The notes under the pieces: model-generated
Told to the model about the DNA's origin: nothing
Databases searched by the model: none
Seen by the model: the letters and a program-made list of their open reading frames with translations, nothing else
Part shown: in pieces, positions 7,554 to 18,708 of the stretch
Position numbering within the stretch: the stretch's first letter is position 1
Layout of the letters: every line of letters begins with the position of its first letter
Source of the DNA: Sphingomonas melonis
Lineage (GTDB): Bacteria > Pseudomonadota > Alphaproteobacteria > Sphingomonadales > Sphingomonadaceae
DNA: 64,000 nucleotides
Direction: 5' to 3'
NCBI RefSeq assembly: GCF_013409985.1
Contig: NZ_JACCBY010000005.1
Coordinates: 124,001-188,000, forward strand
Position numbers and translations under genes: made by a program

Positions 7554-8228
7554 CTACTTCAAACACCCATCCAGCCCGCTCCGCCGCACCACGCCGACGT
7601 AGCGCGACAGCGCATTGCCGTGGCGGCGCACGAAACCGTGCGGGTCGATTGCCGCACGCTTCTTGGGCAGCGGCAGCACCGCCGCGATCCGTCCCGCCTC
7701 GGTCGGCGACAGCTTTGACGCATCGTGATGGAAATAGCGCATCGCCGCGGCATTGGCGCCATAGGTGCCGATCCCCGTCTCGGCGACGTTGAGATACACT
7801 TCCATGATCCGCCGCTTGCCCCACAGGGTTTCGATCAGGACGGTGAAATAGGCCTCGAACGCCTTGCGGACATAGCCGCCGCCCTGGAACAGGAAGACGT
7901 TCTTGGCCGTCTGCTGGCTGATGGTCGAGCCGCCGCGCAGCCGCTTGCCCTGCGCGTTGCTGTAGGCGGCGCTGGCGATCCCCTTCCAGTCGAAGCCGTG
8001 ATGCTCGCAGAAGCGCGCATCCTCGCCGGCGATCGCGGCGCGCGGCATGTCGGGGTCCATCTCGGACAGCGGCATCCAGTCCTTGGTGACGCTGCGCCCG
8101 CCGAGCAGGTCGCCCGCCATCGTCCAGGTGAACGGCACCGGCACGAAGCGGTAGATGCCGACCCACAGCAGGCTGATCGCGACGAAGACCAGACCGGCCT
8201 TGAACAGGATGCGGAGGACGAAGATCAT
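7554..8228 (-). CDS. mtgA: Monofunctional peptidoglycan glycosyltransferase
   Basis: The enzyme polymerises lipid II into glycan strands in the periplasm. The 224 residues show an N-terminal membrane anchor (about 7-27), the GT51 catalytic motif EDARFCEHHGFD with Glu69 as catalytic base, the donor-site motif RGGSTISQQTAKN (98-110), and the third family motif KRRIMEVYLNVAE with the second conserved Glu. Length and domain content match the monofunctional transglycosylases; there is no penicillin-binding domain. The start ATG at 8228 lies just before the membrane segment. It is downstream of, and probably cotranscribed with, the FAD oxidoreductase gene (9 bp apart). Confidence 0.95.
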   Translation of the reverse strand: MIFVLRILFKAGLVFVAISLLWVGIYRFVPVPFTWTMAGDLLGGRSVTKDWMPLSEMDPDMPRAAIAGEDARFCEHHGFDWKGIASAAYSNAQGKRLRGGSTISQQTAKNVFLFQGGGYVRKAFEAYFTVLIETLWGKRRIMEVYLNVAETGIGTYGANAAAMRYFHHDASKLSPTEAGRIAAVLPLPKKRAAIDPHGFVRRHGNALSRYVGVVRRSGLDGCLK

Positions 8229-8237
8229 CGCCGCTCC

Positions 8238-9581
8238 TTACGGTCGCGGCGCGGCCCCCATCAAGTGCAGGATCGCTTCGGCCGCATCGACGCCGGTCTG
8301 ATAGGCGCCGTGAGCGGTCGAGAAATCATGGCGCGAACAGGCCTCGCCGGCAAAGAACAGCCGGTCGTCGACCGGCGCGGCGAGCACCGCCCGCTGGCCG
8401 GCCTGGCCGACCCGGGCGTGGCTGTAGCTGCCGTGGATATGCGGTTCTCCACGCCAGTGCGTCGCGTGCACGGGCGCGAGCCGCCGGCGCCAATCCGAGC
8501 CGAGCAGGCCGACCAGATCCTCGATCGCGAAGTCGCTCGCCGCGCGGCCATCCGGCATCGCCTCGGCACAGGCACCGCCGAAGAAGCTTTCGACGATCGG
8601 CAGGCCGAACGGCGACAGCCGGTGACTGGCGGTGCAGGCGCTATGCGGATTGCCGATCAGATGCGCCTGCGCGGGCCATTCCGGGCGATCGACCGCGAGG
8701 AACACCTTGTCGGCAAGCCCGAGCGGCAGCGCCGCCGCGGCGTCCAGCTTGTCCGGCAGCGGCGGGTCGAACGCGATCCCCGCATAGGCGGTGGTGGGCA
8801 CGGCGAGGATGACGCGATCGGCCTCGATCGTACCGGCAGGCGTATCGAGCCGGATCGCCCGCCTGCGATGATCGATCCGCGTCACCGGCGTGTTCAGCCG
8901 CACCGGCACGTCGCCCGCTTGATGGACGACGAGCGTGCCATAGCCCGCCGGCAACGCCCAATTGTCGTCGGTCGCCGCATCCTCATAGGCCGCCCAATCG
9001 TGCAGCGAGACCCGGTCGAGCGGCGCGCCATTGGCATAACCGGAGATCGCATCGATCATCGGCCGCCACGGATCGTCGGCGGCGATGAAATCCGACAAGG
9101 GGCGGTCGGGGCCGTCGAGCGCATCATGCGCCGCTTCGTCCCATCGCTCATATGCGGCGCGGAACGCCGCCTGTTCCTCGGGGGGGTAGCCGAGGTCGCG
9201 CCATTGCACGCCCCAATTGGGCGACGAGCGGTCGATCGCGAAGCCCTCGCGCTCGGCGATCGCGGTCCACGGATTGCGCTTGGCGGAATGGAGCCAGCCG
9301 CAGCCGGCATCAACGGCCACCCCATCCGTTCGGCCCCCATCTGTTCGGGCTGAGCCTGTCGAATCCCGCGGCTGCGGTGGAGCCATGCCCTTCGACACGT
9401 TCAGGGCAAACGGCGGTCGGATATGCAGGTCAGCAAGAGGAAGGCTTCGCGCCCGTCCGCCGAGCCGGTCGCCCGCCTCGACGAGCAACACGTCCTTACC
9501 GGCGTCGTGCAACCGCCGCGCCGCCGCGATCCCGGCCGCACCGCCGCCGATGACGACGATGAGGCCGGAAGTCGCGACCAT
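8238..9581 (-). CDS. FAD-dependent amine-oxidase-like oxidoreductase with repeat insertion
   Basis: The 447-residue flavoprotein belongs to the monoamine oxidase/phytoene desaturase superfamily. An N-terminal Rossmann motif IGGGAAGIAAARRL (11-24) is followed by EAGDRLGGRAR (35-45), and a C-terminal FAD motif FFAGEACSRHDFSTAHGAYQTG holds the second flavin contact. The substrate cannot be predicted. Residues 55-89 are not part of the family fold: they translate a palindromic repeat inserted in frame just before VDAGCGWLHS, which normally follows the DLHI strand directly. Its start directly abuts the rpoH stop on the same strand (9581/9582), so it may be read with rpoH. Confidence 0.85.
   Translation of the reverse strand: MVATSGLIVVIGGGAAGIAAARRLHDAGKDVLLVEAGDRLGGRARSLPLADLHIRPPFALNVSKGMAPPQPRDSTGSARTDGGRTDGVAVDAGCGWLHSAKRNPWTAIAEREGFAIDRSSPNWGVQWRDLGYPPEEQAAFRAAYERWDEAAHDALDGPDRPLSDFIAADDPWRPMIDAISGYANGAPLDRVSLHDWAAYEDAATDDNWALPAGYGTLVVHQAGDVPVRLNTPVTRIDHRRRAIRLDTPAGTIEADRVILAVPTTAYAGIAFDPPLPDKLDAAAALPLGLADKVFLAVDRPEWPAQAHLIGNPHSACTASHRLSPFGLPIVESFFGGACAEAMPDGRAASDFAIEDLVGLLGSDWRRRLAPVHATHWRGEPHIHGSYSHARVGQAGQRAVLAAPVDDRLFFAGEACSRHDFSTAHGAYQTGVDAAEAILHLMGAAPRP
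9315..9419. repeat. Palindromic element inserted in frame inside a CDS
   Basis: This 105-bp stretch, 35 codons long, has inverted ends: GTTCGGGCTGAGCCTGTCGAA at 9343-9363 against TTCGACACGTTCAGGGCAAA at 9391-9410. It encodes the low-complexity peptide between LADLHI and VDAGCGW of the FAD oxidoreductase. The sequence is the sphingomonad-type GAGCCTGTCGAA repeat, normally intergenic. Length is a multiple of three and has no stop, so the host frame survives. Confidence 0.8.
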
Positions 9582-10484
9582 TTACGCCGCGAGCAGCCGC
9601 TTCTCGCCGGCGATGCGCATCATCGCCTTCTGCAGCTTCTCGAACGCGCGCACCTCGATCTGCCGCACGCGCTCGCGGCTCACGCCATAGACCTGGCTCA
9701 GCTCTTCGAGCGTTTTCGGGTCATCGGTCAGGCGCCGCTCGGTGAGGATATGCTTCTCACGATCGTTGAGGTCGTCCATCGCCGACACCAGCATGCCGTG
9801 GCGGACATCCGCCTCCTGCGCCTCGGCAACGACGGTGTCCTGCAACGGCGCATCGTCCTGCAACCAATCCTGCCACTGGCCCTCGCCGTCCTCGCGCATC
9901 GAGACGTTGAGCGACGTGTCGCCGCCCATCGCCATGCGGCGGTTCATCGACACGACGTCGCTTTCGGCGACACCCAGGTCGGTGGCGATCTTGGTGATAT
10001 GTTCGGGCTTGAGGTCGCCGTCCTCGAACGCGTCGAGCTTCGACTTCATCCGCCGCAGGTTGAAGAACAATTTCTTCTGCGCCGCGGTGGTGCCCATCTT
10101 CACCAGGCTCCACGACCGCAGGATATATTCCTGGATCGAGGCGCGGATCCACCACATCGCATAAGTGGCGAGGCGGAAGCCGCGATCGGGCTCGAACTTC
10201 TTCACGCCCTGCATCAGGCCGATATTGCCCTCGGAGATCAGCTCCGAGGTCGGCAGGCCATAGCCGCGATAGCCCATCGCGATCTTGGCGACGAGCCGCA
10301 GGTGCGACGTGACCAGCTGGGCGGCCGCATCGGTATCGCCATGCTCCTGGAAGCGCTTGGCGAGCATGAATTCCTGCTCGGGAGCCAGGATGGGGAATTT
10401 CTTGATCTCGGACAGGTAGCGGTTGAGGCTCTGCTCCCCGCCGAGGGCAGGAATCGTCGCGGGGACGTTGCTGCGGGCTGCCAT
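9582..10484 (-). CDS. rpoH: Heat-shock sigma factor RpoH (sigma-32)
   Basis: The 300-residue sigma factor directs transcription of heat-shock genes. Region 2 includes SHLRLVAKIAMGYRGYGLP and GNIGLMQGVKKFEPDRGFRLATYAMWWI. The RpoH box QKKLFFNLR (136-144), found in RpoH and not in RpoD, sits between regions 2 and 3. Region 4 ends with the helix-turn-helix LSQVYGVSRERVRQIE. The ATG at 10484 is preceded by GGGAGA at suitable spacing. Some alphaproteobacteria carry two rpoH paralogues; only one is in this window. It lies downstream of rluD on the same strand, a common arrangement in this class. Confidence 0.96.
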   Translation of the reverse strand: MAARSNVPATIPALGGEQSLNRYLSEIKKFPILAPEQEFMLAKRFQEHGDTDAAAQLVTSHLRLVAKIAMGYRGYGLPTSELISEGNIGLMQGVKKFEPDRGFRLATYAMWWIRASIQEYILRSWSLVKMGTTAAQKKLFFNLRRMKSKLDAFEDGDLKPEHITKIATDLGVAESDVVSMNRRMAMGGDTSLNVSMREDGEGQWQDWLQDDAPLQDTVVAEAQEADVRHGMLVSAMDDLNDREKHILTERRLTDDPKTLEELSQVYGVSRERVRQIEVRAFEKLQKAMMRIAGEKRLLAA

Positions 10485-10559
10485 GATCTGATCTCCCTTT
10501 CTTGCGGAGGCATTTCGTCCCGCCCTGCTTTGAATCGGCGGCGACGAAACGGCTCGAAC

Positions 10560-11507
10560 CTATACGTGAAGCTCGGTGAACAGTTCCTGCATGTCTGCAG
10601 GCATAACGCTATCGAACGCCAAAGCGGTGCTTTTCACCGGATGGATGAACCCCAGATGCGCCGCATGCAAGGCCTGGCGGCGAAAACCCAGCGTGTCGAG
10701 CAGCGCTTTTTGAGCACCCTTTGTTCTACCATAAACCGGGTCACCCAGCAAGGCGTGGCCGATCGATGCCATGTGCACGCGCACCTGATGCGTCCGCCCC
10801 GTCTCCAGCCGGCATTCGACCAGCGCCGCGTCGCGCAGCACCTGCATCGTGCGGAAATGCGTCACCGCGCGCTTGCCGCCCTGGACGATCGCGATCTTCT
10901 TGCGATTGGTCGCCGACCGCGCGAGCGGCGCGTCGACCTTGCCCTCGGCCGGCCGCGGCACCCCACCGACGATCGCGCGATAGCGGCGGTCGATGCTGTG
11001 GTCGTGGAACTGCCGCGCCAGCCCTTCATGCGCCCGGTCGGTCTTGGCGGCGACCATCAGCCCCGACGTGTCCTTGTCGATGCGATGGACGATCCCCGGC
11101 CGCGCGACGCCGCCGATTCCGGACAGCGACCCCTCGCAATGATGCAGCAGCGCATTGACCAGCGTGCCGTCGAGATTGCCCGCGGCGGGGTGGACGACCA
11201 GCCCGGCAGGCTTGTCGATGACGATGAGATGCTCGTCCTCATAAGCGACGACGAGCGGGATATCCTGCGCCTCGTTGTGCGGCTGCGTCGGGATCGGCAC
11301 CGCGACCAGCAGCCGGTCGCCGGCCGCCGCCTTCTTCGCGGCATCGCGCACCATCAACCCGTCGCGGGTCACCGCGCCGCTGGCGATCAGCACCTTGAGC
11401 CGTTCGCGCGACAGCGTCGGCACCGCCTCGGCAAGCGCGCGATCCAGTCGCCAGCCATCCGCCGCCGGCGCGATCGTCGCTTCGATGATGGAAACCCCCC
11501 GGTCCAT
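10560..11507 (-). CDS. rluD: Ribosomal large subunit pseudouridine synthase RluD type
   Basis: RluD-type enzymes make the conserved pseudouridines in helix 69 of 23S rRNA. The 315 residues comprise an N-terminal S4-like RNA-binding domain (about 18-75), then the catalytic domain with IDKPAGLVVHP (97-107), the catalytic Asp144 in HRIDKDTSGL, and ETGRTHQVRVHM in the C-terminal part. Length fits RluD. It is upstream of rpoH on the same strand and divergent from the M67 peptidase gene, with only about 20 bp between the two starts, so their promoters must overlap coding sequence. RluD rather than RluC is suggested by HRIDKDTSG and by the rluD-rpoH order known in alphaproteobacteria. Confidence 0.9.
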   Translation of the reverse strand: MDRGVSIIEATIAPAADGWRLDRALAEAVPTLSRERLKVLIASGAVTRDGLMVRDAAKKAAAGDRLLVAVPIPTQPHNEAQDIPLVVAYEDEHLIVIDKPAGLVVHPAAGNLDGTLVNALLHHCEGSLSGIGGVARPGIVHRIDKDTSGLMVAAKTDRAHEGLARQFHDHSIDRRYRAIVGGVPRPAEGKVDAPLARSATNRKKIAIVQGGKRAVTHFRTMQVLRDAALVECRLETGRTHQVRVHMASIGHALLGDPVYGRTKGAQKALLDTLGFRRQALHAAHLGFIHPVKSTALAFDSVMPADMQELFTELHV

Positions 11508-11527
11508 GACTTAGGGATGTGGGCATC

Positions 11528-11929
11528 ATGCTGGCGATTACAAGCGATCTTGTCGGACAGATCCTGCGCGACGCCGCCGCCTCCCCCGGCACGGAAGTGT
11601 GCGGGCTGCTGTTCGGCAGCGCCGATGCCGTGACCGCGATCCGCCCCTGCCGCAACGTCGCCGCCGATCCGGCGCGCTGGTTCGAGATCGACCCGGCGAC
11701 GCTGCTCGCCGCGCACCGCGCCGCGCGCAACGGCGGGCCGGCGATCGTGGGCCATTACCATTCGCACCCGACCGGCGATCCCCGCCCCTCGCCGCGCGAC
11801 GCGGCCAGCGCGGCGCCCGACGGCGCGATGTGGCTGATCGCCGGCGGCGGCGCGCTGCGCGGCTGGCGCGCGGTCGCCGACGGGCCGGTCGAGGGCCGGT
11901 TCGCGCCCGTCGCGCTCGTCATCCGCTGA
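11528..11929 (+). CDS. M67 family (JAMM/MPN+) metallopeptidase
   Basis: The 133 residues have a full JAMM zinc motif: Glu23 in EVCGLLFG, then HYHSHPT with the ligand pair H78-x-H80, Ser88, and Asp91 in PSPRD. Bacterial JAMM proteins remove C-terminal extensions from ubiquitin-like sulfur carriers such as ThiS, MoaD or CysO, or act in related processing. No carrier or E1-like gene is adjacent, so the substrate is open. I choose ATG 11528 because family members start with M-L-x-I at this point; a GTG at 11519 would add three residues. It is divergent from rluD and followed by chpT. Confidence 0.85.
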   Translation: MLAITSDLVGQILRDAAASPGTEVCGLLFGSADAVTAIRPCRNVAADPARWFEIDPATLLAAHRAARNGGPAIVGHYHSHPTGDPRPSPRDAASAAPDGAMWLIAGGGALRGWRAVADGPVEGRFAPVALVIR

Positions 11930-12007
11930 CGGCCGCGCCCGCGTGCTCGCCCTTGCGCGCACGACTCGGCTCGGCCACACACGCCCGTATCAATCCAGGG
12001 GAAGTTC

Positions 12008-12652
12008 ATGTCCGTCAGTCCGGTCGATTTCGCCAGCCTGCTCTGTTCGCGGCTGTGCCATGACCTGCTTTCGCCGGTCGGCGCGCTCAACAACGGGCTG
12101 GAGCTGCTGACCGACGAAACCGACGAGGAGATGCGCGCCCGCGTGTTCCAGCTGCTCAGCGAGAGCGCGCGCGCATCGGCCAACAAGCTCAAGTTCTTCC
12201 GGCTTGCCTTCGGCGGCGCCGGCGGCTTCGGCGAGCAGGTCGACAGCCGCGAGGCCAAGGCGGCGATCGATGGCCTGCTGATCGACAACAAGCGCACCAC
12301 CTTCAACTGGTGGGTCGAGGCGAACTCGCTGCCCAAGACCGCGCTCAAGGTGATGCTCAACCTGACGCTGATCGCCAGCGAGGCGCTGGTCCGCGGCGGC
12401 ACGCTCGACGTCGGCGGCGAGGAGAACAACGGCCAGCTCGAGATCGTCGTGAAGATCGAGGGGCCGCGCATCATCCTCGCGCCGGAATTGCGCACCGCGC
12501 TCAACCATGGCGAGGGGCCGGACGGCGTTACCCCGCGCACCGCCGCGGCCTATCTGGTCCACAGCCTCGTCACGCAGGCCGGCGGCACCATCCAGATCAG
12601 CGAGCCGACCGAGACGATCATGATCTTCGGCGCGGTGTTCCGCGGGAGCTAA
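12008..12652 (+). CDS. chpT: Histidine phosphotransferase ChpT
   Basis: ChpT relays phosphate from the CckA kinase to CtrA and CpdR, the alphaproteobacterial cell-cycle phosphorelay. The 214 residues begin with the dimerisation/H-box helix ASLLCSRLCHDLLSPVGALNN, with phospho-acceptor His18, followed by a second helix and a degenerate histidine-kinase-like C-terminal domain lacking ATP-binding G boxes, as in ChpT. The run SRLCHDL-x-SPVGA-x-NNG is close to diagnostic. The start ATG is preceded by AGGGGAAG. In sphingomonads this relay also controls flagella and stress genes. ctrA and cckA are not in this window. Confidence 0.9.
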   Translation: MSVSPVDFASLLCSRLCHDLLSPVGALNNGLELLTDETDEEMRARVFQLLSESARASANKLKFFRLAFGGAGGFGEQVDSREAKAAIDGLLIDNKRTTFNWWVEANSLPKTALKVMLNLTLIASEALVRGGTLDVGGEENNGQLEIVVKIEGPRIILAPELRTALNHGEGPDGVTPRTAAAYLVHSLVTQAGGTIQISEPTETIMIFGAVFRGS

Positions 12653-12746
12653 GGCGGGGTCGACAGCCAGTCGAACGCGTCCCCGCGCCAGAGCGGGCTA
12701 TCGCATGGGGACATCCGCTTGAGTCCGCCGCCTTCCAATCCCATCC

Positions 12747-12853
12747 CGTCACCCCGGACTTGTTCCGGGGTCCACCGGGCCACAAGAGAACGGTGTCCCG
12801 TCAAGCCTATCTCCTCGCCGCAGAGTGGACCCCGGAACAAGTCCGGGGTGACG
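12747..12853. repeat. Long intergenic palindrome, family B copy 1
   Basis: The outer arms GTCACCCCGGACTTGTTCCG and its complement CGGAACAAGTCCGGGGTGAC are perfect; the inner ~60 bp is a weakly paired spacer. It occupies the 424-bp gap between chpT and adhC (12653-13076), which otherwise shows only GC-rich sequence and the adhC leader. Full-length relatives lie at 47354, 60356, 61341 and 63689. Confidence 0.9.
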
Positions 12854-13076
12854 GATAGGAGGAGGACGCCGATCGAACCTCATCATTGCAGCGATAGGCG
12901 ATAGCCCTTCCCCGGGAATGCCGGGTCGAAGCCGTGGCGGGGGGAAATTGGCATGCATGTCGATCCCACCCAGCCGCGCCCTCGGTCACCCGGCACGCGA
13001 CGGAAACGCACCATCGCTTGCCCCGCCCCACCGACAAGCGGTAACCGCAGCGCACAGATTACCGGAGCCTGCCCCC

Positions 13077-14183
<1,107 letters not shown>

Positions 14184-14215
14184 CGCGCCCGTTCGCCGCT
14201 ACAAGGACAGACCAG

Positions 14216-14599
14216 ATGTTTTCCCACGTCATGCTCGGCACCGACGATATGGCCGCCTCCAGGGCCTTCTACGACGCGGCACTCGGCGCGCTCGGCGTGC
14301 CCGCGGGGGTCAGCGACCCGAAGGGCCGCACCGCCTATACCCATGCGGGCGGCCGGCTGCTGCTCAGCAAGCCGATCAACGGCGAACCCGCCTGTCACGC
14401 CAATGGCGGGACGGTCGGCTTCGCCGCCGGCTCGGCGGAGGCGGTCGAGGCTTGGCATGCCGCCGGCCTCGCCAATGGCGGCACCGCGATCGAGGACGCA
14501 CCCGGCCCGCGGGAATCGCCGTTCGGCAAACTCTACCTCGCCTATCTGCGCGATCCCGCCGGCAACAAGGTCTGCGCCGTCCATCGCATGGCGGCCTGA
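14216..14599 (+). CDS. VOC family (glyoxalase-like) protein
   Basis: The 127-residue single-domain protein has the VOC fold: the first beta-alpha-beta unit FSHVMLGTDDMAASRAFYDAAL contains the metal-ligand His, and the second unit ends with the YLAYLRDPAGNKVCAVH strand pair. It sits between adhC and fghA, 32 bp after the first and 3 bp before the second, so it is very likely cotranscribed with them. In that context a glutathione-adduct activity is a fair inference (spontaneous adduct formation, or clearing of related aldehydes), but VOC proteins are too diverse to assign a reaction. AAGGACAG precedes the ATG. Confidence 0.88.
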   Translation: MFSHVMLGTDDMAASRAFYDAALGALGVPAGVSDPKGRTAYTHAGGRLLLSKPINGEPACHANGGTVGFAAGSAEAVEAWHAAGLANGGTAIEDAPGPRESPFGKLYLAYLRDPAGNKVCAVHRMAA

Positions 14600-14602
14600 A
14601 CG

Positions 14603-15439
14603 ATGACGTTCGAGACCGTCTCCACCGCCAGGGCCTTCGGTGGCACGCAGGGCGTGTATCGCCACGAATCGACCGCGACGGGCACGCCGATGACCTTCTC
14701 GGTCTACGTGCCGCCGCATGACGAGGGGCAGAAGCTGCCGGTCGTCTGGTATCTCTCCGGCCTGACGTGCACGCACGCCAACGTCACCGACAAGGGCGAA
14801 TTCCGCCGCGCCTGCGCCGAGCTCGGGCTGATCTTCGTCGCGCCAGACACCTCGCCGCGCGGCGCTGGCGTAGCGGACGATGCTGGCTACGATTTCGGCC
14901 AGGGCGCGGGCTTCTACGTCGACGCGACGCAGATCCCCTGGGCGCCGCACTTCCGCATGTGGTCCTACGTCACCGAGGAACTGCCGGCGCTGATCGCCGC
15001 GCATTTCCCCGTCGACATGGATCGCCAGTCGATCATGGGCCATTCGATGGGCGGCCATGGCGCGCTGACCATCGGCCTGACGCTCGCGGATCGCTTCAAG
15101 GCGGTGTCCGCCTTCGCCCCGATCGTCGCGCCGAGCCAGGTGCCCTGGGGCGAGAAGGCGCTGGGCGGCTATCTCGGCGACGATCGCACGACATGGCGCC
15201 GGCACGACGCGGTCGCGTTGATCGAGGACGGCGCGCGCGTCCCCGCGCTGCTCGTCGATCAGGGCGATGCCGACCAGTTCCTCGCCGAGCAGCTCAAGCC
15301 GCAGTTGCTGGCGGATGCATGCGAAGCAGCAGGCATCGACCTGACGCTGCGGATGCAGCCGGGTTACGACCACAGCTATTACTTCATCTCGACCTTCATG
15401 GCCGACCATCTCGCGTGGCACGCCGAGCGGTTGACGTAA
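14603..15439 (+). CDS. fghA: S-formylglutathione hydrolase
   Basis: The enzyme hydrolyses S-formylglutathione to formate and glutathione, the second step of formaldehyde detoxification. The 278-residue protein is an esterase-D type alpha/beta hydrolase: the nucleophile Ser148 lies in GHSMGGHGAL, the acid is probably the Asp in LLVDQGDADQFL, and the catalytic His is in GYDHSYYF. Other hallmarks are WYLSGLTCTH near residue 50 (oxyanion region, with the redox-sensitive Cys) and the PDTSPRG segment. It is the last gene of the adhC run and is followed by a palindromic repeat. Confidence 0.95.
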   Translation: MTFETVSTARAFGGTQGVYRHESTATGTPMTFSVYVPPHDEGQKLPVVWYLSGLTCTHANVTDKGEFRRACAELGLIFVAPDTSPRGAGVADDAGYDFGQGAGFYVDATQIPWAPHFRMWSYVTEELPALIAAHFPVDMDRQSIMGHSMGGHGALTIGLTLADRFKAVSAFAPIVAPSQVPWGEKALGGYLGDDRTTWRRHDAVALIEDGARVPALLVDQGDADQFLAEQLKPQLLADACEAAGIDLTLRMQPGYDHSYYFISTFMADHLAWHAERLT

Positions 15440-15454
15440 GACAGCAAAGCAACC

Positions 15455-15549
15455 CGTCCTCACCCTTCCCACCCGGCTGCGCCGGGCGGGCCCCTTCCCT
15501 CTCCCGCCGGGAGAGGGAGAGAGGGCGAAGCCGGCGATGGGTGAGGACG
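15455..15549. repeat. Intergenic palindrome, family C
   Basis: The outer arms CGTCCTCACCCTTCCC and GATGGGTGAGGACG, and the inner arms CCCTCTCCCGCC/GGGAGAGGGAG, make a compound hairpin of about 95 bp between the converging fghA and the PHA-region gene. It differs in sequence from families A and B. Confidence 0.75.
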
Positions 15550-15567
15550 ATGGTCGGCGTGGAAAGG

Positions 15568-15876
15568 TTATCCCTTCAGCATCTTCTCCGCACTCGTCTT
15601 CACGAACTCGGCGATCGGGCCGGACATCATCGCCAGCATCATCGGCACCTTCACCGTGCCGCTGACCTTGTCCTCGCCCACCGCCATGTCGACGGCGGCC
15701 TTCTGCCCCATCGCGACGATCGCCAGCGCCAGCGCATCCGGCCCGGTCCATTCCGCGTCGACCGTGCCGCCGCCGGGGATATGCTGCGCCAGCTTCGGCA
15801 GCCCCGCCTCGATCCGCCGCTGCGCTTCCTCGCGGCCGAGGCTGTGGGGAATGTCGAACGGGATCGCGGCCATCAT
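15568..15876 (-). CDS. PHA-granule-region family small protein (paralogue 1)
   Basis: The 102-residue protein is of the polyhydroxyalkanoic acid system family (PF09650 type): it starts with a short strand and IPHSLGREEAQRRIEAGL, then an IPGGGTVDAEW strand and a C-terminal helix of the kind FVKTSAEKMLK. The family is named from genes near PHA granule loci, but function is not established. A second member with the same layout lies at 60958-61260, also beside a VOC gene. Two ATG codons are adjacent; GGAGACG precedes the first. Confidence 0.8.
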   Translation of the reverse strand: MMAAIPFDIPHSLGREEAQRRIEAGLPKLAQHIPGGGTVDAEWTGPDALALAIVAMGQKAAVDMAVGEDKVSGTVKVPMMLAMMSGPIAEFVKTSAEKMLKG

Positions 15877-15979
15877 CGTCTCCGGGAATAATCTGCCGCG
15901 CGCCCTGCCCGTCCGGCCGGTGCAGCGTCAACCGATCAGCGATGGTGACGAACCCGCCCCACCCCGCTAAGGCGCGGGC

Positions 15980-18199
<2,220 letters not shown>

Positions 18200-18204
18200 C
18201 TGAA

Positions 18205-18323
18205 ATTCCTCCCCGCAAGGGGGAGGTGGCGCGCCCGAAGGGCGTGACGGAGGGGGAGGACAGGACGGGAGCTGGATAATCGAGCGCCCACCCTGTCCTC
18301 CCTCCCCGTTGGCGGAGAAGAAT
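18205..18323. repeat. Long intergenic palindrome, family A copy 2
   Basis: The same core as the 7401 copy is present: GGGGGAGGTGGCG, GACGGAGGGGGAGGACAGGACGGGAGCT, then CACCCTGTCCTCC and a diverged right arm. It follows purL directly and ends just before the region upstream of bfd. Confidence 0.8.
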
Positions 18324-18356
18324 TTCGACGGTTGCGACGAACCGTGCGTCAGCGAC

Positions 18357-18394
18357 TGCGAATTAGTCGCAAATCCACTTGCGAACGTCTCGCA
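18357..18394 (+). promoter_or_regulatory. Two identical inverted repeats upstream of bfd, probable iron-regulator sites
   Basis: TGCGA-N5-TCGCA occurs twice, at 18357-18371 and 18380-18394, centres 23 bp apart (about two helical turns). The first, TGCGAATTAGTCGCAAAT, resembles the TGCrAAT-type Fur/Mur boxes of alphaproteobacteria. They lie 36-73 bp before the bfd start, and the downstream genes handle iron, so a Fur-type operator is the natural reading. The regulator itself is inferred. Confidence 0.6.
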
Positions 18395-18429
18395 GTATCC
18401 GCATACAGGCGGGGAACCGAGGAGCGACC

Positions 18430-18600
18430 ATGGTTGTCTGCGTTTGCAATGCCATACGAGAATCCCAAGTGCGTGCCGCCGCGCGCAACGGCTGCCAGAC
18501 GGCCTGCCAGGCGTATCAGTCGCTCGGCTGCCGCGCGAAATGCGGCCAGTGCGTCGTGGTAGCGCGAGCCATTATCGACACCGAACGCGCTGCTGCCTGA
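18430..18600 (+). CDS. bfd: Bacterioferritin-associated ferredoxin
   Basis: Bfd reduces ferric iron in bacterioferritin to mobilise it. The 56-residue protein carries the [2Fe-2S] ligand set C4-x-C6 and C38-x2-C41 in a BFD-like fold, with an Arg-rich surface suited to docking. GAGGAG lies at good spacing before the ATG. An upstream in-frame ATG would add 17 residues through the operator region and is not chosen. The two inverted repeats upstream and bfr downstream fit induction under iron limitation, but that is inference. A hairpin terminator follows, so bfr probably also has its own promoter. Confidence 0.9.
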   Translation: MVVCVCNAIRESQVRAAARNGCQTACQAYQSLGCRAKCGQCVVVARAIIDTERAAA

Positions 18601-18612
18601 CGTTCGCACGAC

Positions 18613-18640
18613 AAAAAACGGCAGAATTCTGCGGTTTTTT
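18613..18640. terminator. Palindromic terminator between bfd and bfr
   Basis: AAAAAACGGCAGAA and TTCTGCGGTTTTTT pair with one mismatch across a GAATTC centre, giving an A-tract, GC stem and U-tract that can terminate in either direction. It lies 13 bp after bfd. Confidence 0.8.
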
Positions 18641-18708
18641 ACTTGCCGCCATGGCTGTCCGCCGCCTAGATCGTCCCCATCCGGACTATCAAAGGTGGAG
18701 TCATGACG

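Noticed and set aside
7725..9353. 542-codon plus-strand frame opposite mtgA and the FAD gene
   Set aside because: Antisense shadow of two genes with clear motifs; no domain of its own.
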